Positions 47,501 to 56,500 of a stretch of 64,000 nucleotides of DNA are shown here, piece after piece. Numbering within the stretch: position 1 is the stretch's first letter; each line of letters opens with the position of its first letter. The translations under genes were made by a program, and so were the position numbers. The notes below the pieces were generated by a model. It had not been told where the DNA came from and did no database searches. It was given only the letters and a program-made list of their open reading frames with translations. The stretch comes from Symbiodinium natans. Taxonomy: Eukaryota; Sar; Dinophyceae; Suessiales; Symbiodiniaceae. The stretch is from the NCBI GenBank assembly GCA_905221605.1, contig CAJNDS010000225.1:615001-679000 (forward strand). Reading direction: 5' to 3'.

Positions 47501-50500
47501 CAAACCCTCTTTGCTACTTTGCTCAGGGGGTCAGAGTCGTGCGGCTTCCGTGGCCACGCGGCTTTGGGCTTTAAGAACCAGGATGCTTAGGGTTTGGGTC
47601 TGGGCTTTCGGGTCTAGCTTCAGGTTTGGGCCCTTAGGGTTTAGGGTTTTGGGCTTAGGGCTGAGGGTGGGTGTAGGATTGAGGGTTTAGGGTTTAGGGT
47701 TTAGGGGTATCGGGGTTTTGGGAGTTCCGTGTTTTGGATTTAGGGTTTTAGGGTTTAGGGTTTAGGGTTTAGGGTTTAGGGTTTAGGGTTTGGGGTTTGG
47801 GGTTTGGGGTTTAGGGTTTAGGGTTTTGGGGGCATCAGGTTGATGGCAAGGCTGCCCTCGAAGTACTCGAGCGTCCGCTTGGAGCTATACCTTGTCGATG
47901 CGGCGGTTTACGACAATGGGGTACTTTAATGGGGTCCCTTTTCTATAAGGGGATCGTACTATTTGGGGGGGGGGGGGGGGGGGGGGGTCGACATTAGGGG
48001 TCCACTTTTTTCGTAAACCCCATGCATCAAACCGAGTTTCTCCAAGTTACTTACACCGTGCTCCTACTTTGCCAGAAGGCCCCCTCAGCCCTACTTGGAG
48101 GTTCAGGGGAAAATATGACCACAATTATCACTGCACCTATATAAGCCCGCTAACTAAACAAGTTACAAGTAGACTGATACTTGGGGTTATGAGTACCCAT
48201 GAACTCCAAGTAAAGGTTGCGGCATTGCAGGACTGCTTGCAGCTTTAGGACAGCGGTGCTGAGACCGTCTAGCCTGGTCTTTTCTGGCTCAGATGAACAC
48301 TACACCCTAACCCCGAAAGCCCCTAAACAGCACCCCCAGAGGCGCTAAGCCCCTAAACCCCCTACAGCCCCTAAACCCCCTACAGCCCCCCAAACCCCCT
48401 AAAACCCCTAAACAAACCCCTAACTTCCCTCGACCACTAAACCCCCTAAGCCCCAAAACCCCAAACCAGCACCCTCAGAAGCCAGAGCAGCTTGGGATGC
48501 TACCCTAAACCCTAAACCCTGAACCCTAAACCCTAAACCCTAAACCCTAAACCCTCAACAGCGCAGCTTGGGATGCTGGATGATGTCCGTGCACACCTTG
48601 TTCAGGAAGACCGGGTCGTGGGAGATGACCATCCTTTAAAAGGGGGTTTAGGGTTTAGGGTTTAGGGTTTAGGGTTTAGGGTTGAGGGTTGAGGGTTGAG
48701 GGTTTAGGGTTTAGGGTTTAGGGTTTAGGGTTTAGGGTTTAGGGTTTAGGGTTTAGGGTTTAGGGTTTAGGGTTTAGGGTTTAGGGTTTAGGGTTTAGGG
48801 GGTTCTTAGGGGCTTTGGAGAGCTTAGGGGAGTCTGGGGCTTTAGGGCCCCCCCCCTGCCCCACAAAGCCCTAAACCCCTAACGCCCGTGCCCCAAAGGC
48901 CCTGAGCCCTTAAGCCCGCAAGAACATGCCCCCAAAAAAACCCGAACCCACAAAGCCTAAAGACCCTCCAAAAAACAAGCGACAGGCAGAAGTCGCACAA
49001 AAGAAACCAAAAGCCAAGTGCGAGCGGCAGGGTGGTCTTCGTCATCGACCGCAGGTAGTCTGACAGCCACTCCACGGACTGCTTGTCCTGAGGAGGCTCT
49101 GGGATCTGGTTTAGGGTTTGGGGTTTAGGGTTGAGGGTTTGGGGTTTAGGGTTTAGGGTGTAGGGTGTAGGGTGTAGGGTTTAGGGTTTAGGGTTTAGGG
49201 TTCAAGGTTTAGGGTTAAGGGTTCAGGGTTTAGGCCTGGGCTTCACTTTTTCGGGGGGCTTTGCCGCTGAAGCCGATGGGCCAAGTGGTTCGTGGGCTCG
49301 TCGAGAAGCAAGATGTCGCAGTCCCTCATCATGGCCTTTGGGGGGCTTTGAGAGGTAGGATTCTATCCCTAAACCCTAAACCCTAAACCCTAAACCCTAA
49401 ACCCTAAACCCTAAACCCTAAACCCTAAACCCTAAACCCTAAACCCTAAACCCTAAACCCTAAACCCTAAACTAAACAAGGTCCCTTTCTTTGCAGAACT
49501 AACAGAGGCACACAGAAGGGCGAAGCTAGGAGGGACCCAGGGTCCCCCAGTCTGAGAGCCTATAAACCCTGAACCCTAAAAACCCTGAAAACCGCTCAAC
49601 GCCATACATACCCAAAAGGTTTAGGGTGTAGGGGTTGGGGCGTGGGGTGTGGGGTTTCGGGTTTGGGGTTTCAGGTTTGGGGTTTCGGGTTTCGGGTTTG
49701 GGGCTTGGGGTTTGGGGCTTCCTTGAAACCCCCCAACCCTACATCCCAAAACCCAACCCCCATCAGAGAGGCAGCAGGCAGAGGCCAGGAGCAGCTTCAT
49801 GCGCCAACCGCCAGACAGCTCGTTGACCTGGGCCGGGAGTCCCCAGAAGCCTCCTGTAACCCTAGACACTAAACCCTAAGCCCTAAACCCTAAACCTTGG
49901 GATGTTCCCCCTAAAACTAGCAGTACTTAATCGGGGTTATAGTACGATGTACGATAATCCCTATTCAGGACTGTTGATATAAGGGGGGAACATTCCAACC
50001 GAAACCCTTTGATTAAGGCTTTCGGGCTTAAGGGTTTTTGGACCTTCAGTTCCAGGCAGCCCTAAACCCTAAACCCTAAACCCTAAACCCTAAACCCGAA
50101 ACCCGAAACCCGAAACCCGAAACCCGAAACCCGAAACCCGAAACCCAATGATGAAGTAACAGTCATGTGTATTCAATAGTCCAGGGGGCACCCTGGGACA
50201 GCCAGCTTGGGCTCTGGGTTTAGGGCTTGAGGGGCTGCAAGATCCCAAAACAGAAACCCCCACCTGCCAGTAGACTCGAAGTTCCCTCTGCTGATGGGCA
50301 AAAACTGGCCCGCTCTTGGGCAACGAGGCTTTCAAGGCAAACTGCAAACCCGGAAAACCCCGAAAACCCCCTAAACCCTAAACCCTAAATCCTAAACCCT
50401 AAACCCTGGACCCCAACCCTCAACCCCTAAACCCCTAAACCCCTAAACCCCCCTAAACCCCTCTAAACCCCTAAACCCCCCTAAACCCTTCTAAACCCCT

Positions 50501-53500
50501 AAACCCTTCACCGCCCAAGGGGCGGATTTCGTCTGCATCTCCTTCGGGAAGCCCACTTCAAGCAAGGCGGCCTGTTCTGGCAACAACCGAAGAATTCAAC
50601 TGAGGAAGCTCAGAAGGGCGAGTTCAGGATTCAGGCGTGAAGTGCCGTTTATGAACGGGTGTAGGCTGAGGATTTAGGGTTTCGGGTTTAGGGTTGATGG
50701 CCACCAACAGCCACTCGTCCAATGCCACTGCTCTGTTTTGCCTGTGGTTGCAGGTGCAGGACCCTAGACCCCAAACTTTCTAGGCTTTGGATTAGGGCTT
50801 AGGGTTGAAGATTTAGGGTGTCAGGGGTTTAGAGCTTAGGGTTTAGGATTTAGGCTTCAAGGGTCCAACCCCCTAGTTCTAGCACACGGGCCTGCATGTC
50901 ATCGTCATGCACCTCCTGCCGGGCACAGGCGATATGGTTTTGGAGCTCAGCGCCTTGAAGGAGTTTTGGGTCCAGGCCCCTTAAACACGGGGGTCATATG
51001 TCGCCGGCCTGAATTCGAATAGGGTTTTAGGGGTTATTATGGTTGAATTATATAGGGGGCTTGTATTTGGGTTGAGGGCTTAGGCTTTCCTGCGGGTTCT
51101 TGGAGCCTGTTGGGTCCCAGTGACGGTGCGAAGTTGCTCTTGCTAAATAAGGTTTAGGGTCTACCTAAACCCTAAACCCTTAACCCTTAACCCTAAACCC
51201 TAAACCTTAGACCCTAAACCCTAAACCCTAAACCCCAAACCCCAATCCCGGGCGTCCTGATGTTTGAGCTCCCGACTGCAGAACTGCACGGCGTTGAGGT
51301 CGCTGGCTTCGACAAGGACCTCCCAGCTCAAAGAGAGTCGCCCTCTGTTCGGGCGTTTGGGGTTTTAGGGTTAGGGTTTGGGGTTTGGGGGTTTAGGGTT
51401 TTAGGAGGGGTTTCGGTTTCAGAGGGTTTTAGAGGGCTTTCGACGGTTTAGCGGTTTGAAAGTGTTCAAGGTGTATATAGTGGGTTTAGAAGGTTCAGAG
51501 GGTTTAACTAGAAGCATTAGAAAGTTTAAGGACCCTGAACCGTTTTTCCCTGACCGTTTTTCCCTGTGCCCTCCACAGCCCGCTGACCCTTATCCCGAAG
51601 CCTGGCCTGAAAGCCCCAACAAGCCAATCGCAGGCTACGCAGTGCAGGGTTGCATTTAGGGCTTCGGGCTTTTGGTTTTTGGATCCTAGAGCCTCGGGCT
51701 TGACGTGCAGCGTCTTCACGTCTGCAGACATCCTGGGCTTCGGGGGGGTCCGGGTTTTTAGGGCTTTGGGGCTTCGGTTTGCAAGCATTGCACCCGAACT
51801 CCCGACCTACCCATTCAGCCTAAGCTTCAGGGGTTGGGAGTGGCTCCATCTCGTGATTGCGGAAAGCCGCGTTCGAGTTTCGGCCCTAGGGTAATTGTGA
51901 GTTTCGGTTAGGGCTTGGGGCGCAAGATGTGGGCCAAAAAGGGGCGGGGGGGGGTCTCTAGTTAGCAACAAGAGAGTATATTTCTAAAGGGACCATAAGG
52001 GAATGGCAACGATGAACCGCTTTGACTAAACAAAATCGACCCCTGAACCCTAACCCCTAAACCCGAAAACTAAACCCGGAACCCTAAAACTAAACCCGGA
52101 ACCCTAAACCCTACCCCCTAAACCCTAAAACCCGGAACCCTAAACCCTAAACCCTAAACCCTAAACCAAACCCGGAACCCTCAACAAATCGGACGCCCAG
52201 CCGCCCAGACACGCCGCGCGCCGCGATGGTGCTCATCAGCGTGGTCTTGCCGGCGCCGTTTCGGCCGACCTTGCGGGCCAAGGGTTTAGGGTTTAGGGGT
52301 TTAGGGTTTAGGGTTTAGGGTTTAGGGGTTTAGGGGTTTAGGGTTTAGGGGTTTAGGGGTTGGGGTTTAGGGTTTAGGGTTTAGGGTTTAGGGTTTAGGG
52401 TTTAGGGTTTAGGGTTTAGGGTTTAGGGTTTAGGGTTTAGGGTTTAGGGTTTAGGGTTCAGGGTTCAGGGGAACCTTAAAACAGCCTCGGGAAACGTGAA
52501 ACCCTCAAAACCCTGAAGCGCTCAACCCCTAAACCCCCTAAAAGACCCCGAAGGTCATGAAAAGCCCTAACCCTAAACCCTAAACCCTAAACCCTAGACC
52601 CTAAACCCTAAACCCTAAACCCTCTGAAAAACCTCCGGGATCCTGGCAACGCCATATCTTCGGCCACGCCGGAGGTCCAGAACGGCGTCCTTCAGCAGCA
52701 TGTGGCCGCCTGAAGGTGGGACTTGGGGTTTAGGGTTTAGGGCTTAGGGCTTGCGGTTTAGGGTTCAGGGTTTAGGGTTTAGGGTTTAGGGTTTAGGGTT
52801 TAGGGTTACGCCAGGCTTTGGGGCTTTGACCCGGCCCAATGTCTGGGTTTGGGAGGTTTAGTATCTAGGGTTTGGGGTTTAGGGCTTGGGGTTTTTGGCT
52901 TTTTACTGTAGTGGCCTGTTGGGGTTTAGGATTTCAGGGTTTAGGGTTGAGGGTTAGGCCCGAGCTTCCCCTTCCCCCTCCCCCTCCCCCCCGGCACCAA
53001 AGGCGCGCGCCTCCGTACATCATGCGCAGGCCCTCGAGGTAGATCAGGGAGTTCTCGGACCTGCAAGCTGCCGGATTTCGGGTGCTTCGGGTCTGCTTCC
53101 CGACCGCTGTGCACTAAAAAAACACCCTAAACCCCAAGCCTTAAACCCTAAACCCGAAAATCGATGGTTTTGGGGGCCCCTCCAGGTTGCCTAAACATGC
53201 CGGCCCGGTACAAGGCGCCAACTATGATATTTACACCTTTAACAGCTCAAGAAGTTTTTCTAAGGGTACAGTAGGCAGAGGCACACTCCTCGGAAAGTAG
53301 GAGCCGGAGTATATACAGTTTGGGGCCCTAACCGTAAACCTAGCCCTAAACCCTAAACCTGAACTCCAAAATATATAGTCCCCTCTGGGGCCCCTGAAAC
53401 GGGCTTTTGGGAAACCTGGGATGTGGGAGCCTGAGAGGACTTAGGCCGTTTAGGGTTTAGGGTTCAGGGTTTCTGGTTTAGGGTGTGGGGTTTAGGGTTT

Positions 53501-56500
53501 AGGGTTTGGGGTTTAGGGTTTGGGGTGTAGGGTTTAGGGGTTGGGGTTGTTAGGTTTAGCGGTTGGCGTTAGGTTAGGGTTAGCGATTGGGGTTAGGTTA
53601 GGGTTTAGGGTTTAGGGCTTAGGGTTTCGGGGGGCTGGGTTTGGGGTCTGGGGCTTAGGGCTACCCTCTCAAGCCCTAAACCAAAGAAAACTCTCCAAAC
53701 GCACCACCAAAAACGCAAGCATGTGCGATTCTCCTAGGGAATGAGGGCCCTATATATATATATACATATATATATATATACCCTTTAGATTATGTAGGGC
53801 CTTCATTCCCTACTAAGAACCAGCCAGAATCATTAGGCCCCACCCACCTCCGGTTGATGTGCTCCTCCTCCTGTTGGTCCTCCACACCCTCCTTTGTGGG
53901 CAGAAGCGGCAAGAAGACTGGAGTGGAATCCGAAACCCTGAACCCTGAACGCTAAATCCTAAACCCCAAACCCTAAGCAAGGGGTGGGGGGGGGGTTGGT
54001 GGGGACGCCAAAATTTGCCCACGCTCCAACCCCGAAAACGCGTTTCAAGACCCTGAATGCAGGGTTTAGAATTTAGGGCTCTGGGGCCTAAACCCTGAAC
54101 CCTAAACCCGAAACCCAAAAACAATACCCTCAACACATCCCGACACCCTTTACCCTCCAATCCCAAGGTTTCTCAACCCAAAGAAGTACTGGACGCCACA
54201 CAGAGTCAACACATAGGGTTTCGGGTTGAGGGTTGAAGGTTTAGGGTTAGGGTTAGGGTTTACATAGCGTCTAGGGTTTAGGGATAGGGTTTAGGGTTTA
54301 GGGGGTGTATATTGAGAGTTTAGGGTGCAGGGAAAAGCCACGGCGCGAACACTTTGTCCAAGAAGGCTTTCAGGCCGAAGGCAGCAATGGCGCTGCCTAC
54401 CAGTGCTTCGGGCTCTACATTTAGGGTTTAGGGTTTAGGGTTTAGGGGTTAGGGTTTAGGGTCGGTCTCAGGGTCTGGCTTTTTAGGGGCCTTGGCGTCT
54501 TAGGGCTGCATTTCTTGAAGCCCTAAACCCCTAAACTCCTGATCTTCAAACCCTGACTTCTAGATCCCTTGAGCCACTAGCCCCCTAAGCCCCCTGAGAC
54601 CACTAAACCCTGAAGCCTGAACGCCTGTAGGCCGTTACAGCCCGAATCCTAAGCCAGAAAGACCGATAAGAAAAGGGTTTAGGGTTAAGGGTCAAACCCC
54701 GACTAACCTTAAACCCTAGACCCTAACCCTAGGCGCGAGACCTTAAACCCTATACCTTCAACCCCCAACCCTAAAACCTAGACCCTATACCCTAAACCCT
54801 AAACCTTTACTGAACTTGGAACCCTAGCAAAAATCATAATTTTCGCTGTTTCTTAGGAATTAAAGTACCCAAAATTCACACCAAGTATTTCCAAGTAAAC
54901 CCTAAACCCTAAACCCTAAACCCTAAACCCTAAACCCTAAACCCCAAACCCTAAACCCGAACTGAAACCTAAGGTTGGACTTCTAGCCGGTCCCACCTGC
55001 AGCCTCGAGATCCTTCTTGTCCACCAGGGGCTTTAGCTCCTCACGGTCCACGGTGCAAGGGGTTTTTGGGTTCAGGGCTTAGGGTTTAGGGTAGTGGTTT
55101 TACGGGCTTAGGGCTTTGAGGGGATGTTGGGGTTTTTAGGGTTTAGGGTTTAGGGTTTGGGGTTTGGGGTGTAGGATTTAGGGCTTAGGGTTTAGGGGTT
55201 AGTTCTTTTGGGGATGCTCTTGGAGCGCGGAGCGGTCTCGGAGCGAGTCTTACACTGGGGGGGGGGGGAGGCAGGCGCAGGGGCGTTTGGGGTTTGGGGG
55301 GGGGGGGGGGGGGGTTGGGGCTTGTAGGGCTTGTGCGGCTTGTGGGGTTTGTGGTTTAGGGTGTAGGGTTTGGGGTTGAGGATCCCTACGCCTGACTCCT
55401 ACTTACGACCCCCTACCCCCGTTATACATTAATTTCCTGGGTTTAACAGGCCAGGAGAAATGCATAACGAACCCTAAAGACATGTGATCGTTTTTTGCCT
55501 TTGTGCTCTTCGGTCGCTAGTCATCACTGAAAAGGCCGTTCCCCCCGTGGGCCTTTCAGGCTTGCGTTGGGAAGAGCACCTAAAATGTCACAGCTTGAAC
55601 CCCTGCAACATCGGCAACTCCAACATCAACATAACCACCACCCTCGTTATACATTTTTGCCTTGGTGGACCGATTCTCTCCCGAAGTACAGGTACCGTCG
55701 TTATACATTAATTGGGCGTGGGGATGGTTGAGGGATCAAGGCTGAAGGTTTGGGGATCCAGGCACAGGGGCTTAATGTTCTTGCGATGTCTAGGCTCCAA
55801 ACCCTAAATTCGGAACCCTGAACCCAGTGTCAAGGCGCTTTCGGAGTTCAAGGATGCAGGGCGGGACTTTGCTTCAGGGTCTCGGGGCGTTGGGCCTTTA
55901 AAGCTTCAGCTAAGGGCGTTCTGCTTACAAGAGCCGGGTTTAAGGTTTAGGGTTAAGGGATTAGGGTTTCGGGTTTAGGGTTTACCGTTTGGGGTTTAGG
56001 GCTTAGGGTAGAGGGCTTAGCGTTTAGGGCTATGGCAAACAGGGGTCTCTATTGGGGATGTTTCCCCGAAGGTCTCGCCTCTTCGATCGCTTCGTCGACT
56101 CCGTCGCGCGTCTTCGATTCCTCAATCGTGGTCCGTCCAAGAAGGCAAACACCCGAAACCGAGGTTTAGGTTTTAGGGTTTGGGGTTTAGGGTTTAGGGT
56201 TTAGGGCTTAGGGCTTAGGGCCTAGGGCTTCGGGTTTTGGGTTTCGGGCATTCCCCAAGGCCGAGCAACCTCCTTTCTGAAGCATCTGCTTTAACAACCC
56301 AAAAGAGCCCAACACCCCCTGCCCAACCCTTAACCCAAAACCAAATCCTAAACCCCGAACCCTAAACCCCAAGAACCGAAACCCCAAACCTTACTAATGG
56401 TATAGTCAGAGCCATGTAGAGTTGAGGGGTATAGTGCTCTCTGCGAATCACAGCAGACCAGTCCCGGAATTCATGGGATCATCTTCTGGCTTCGGGGTTT

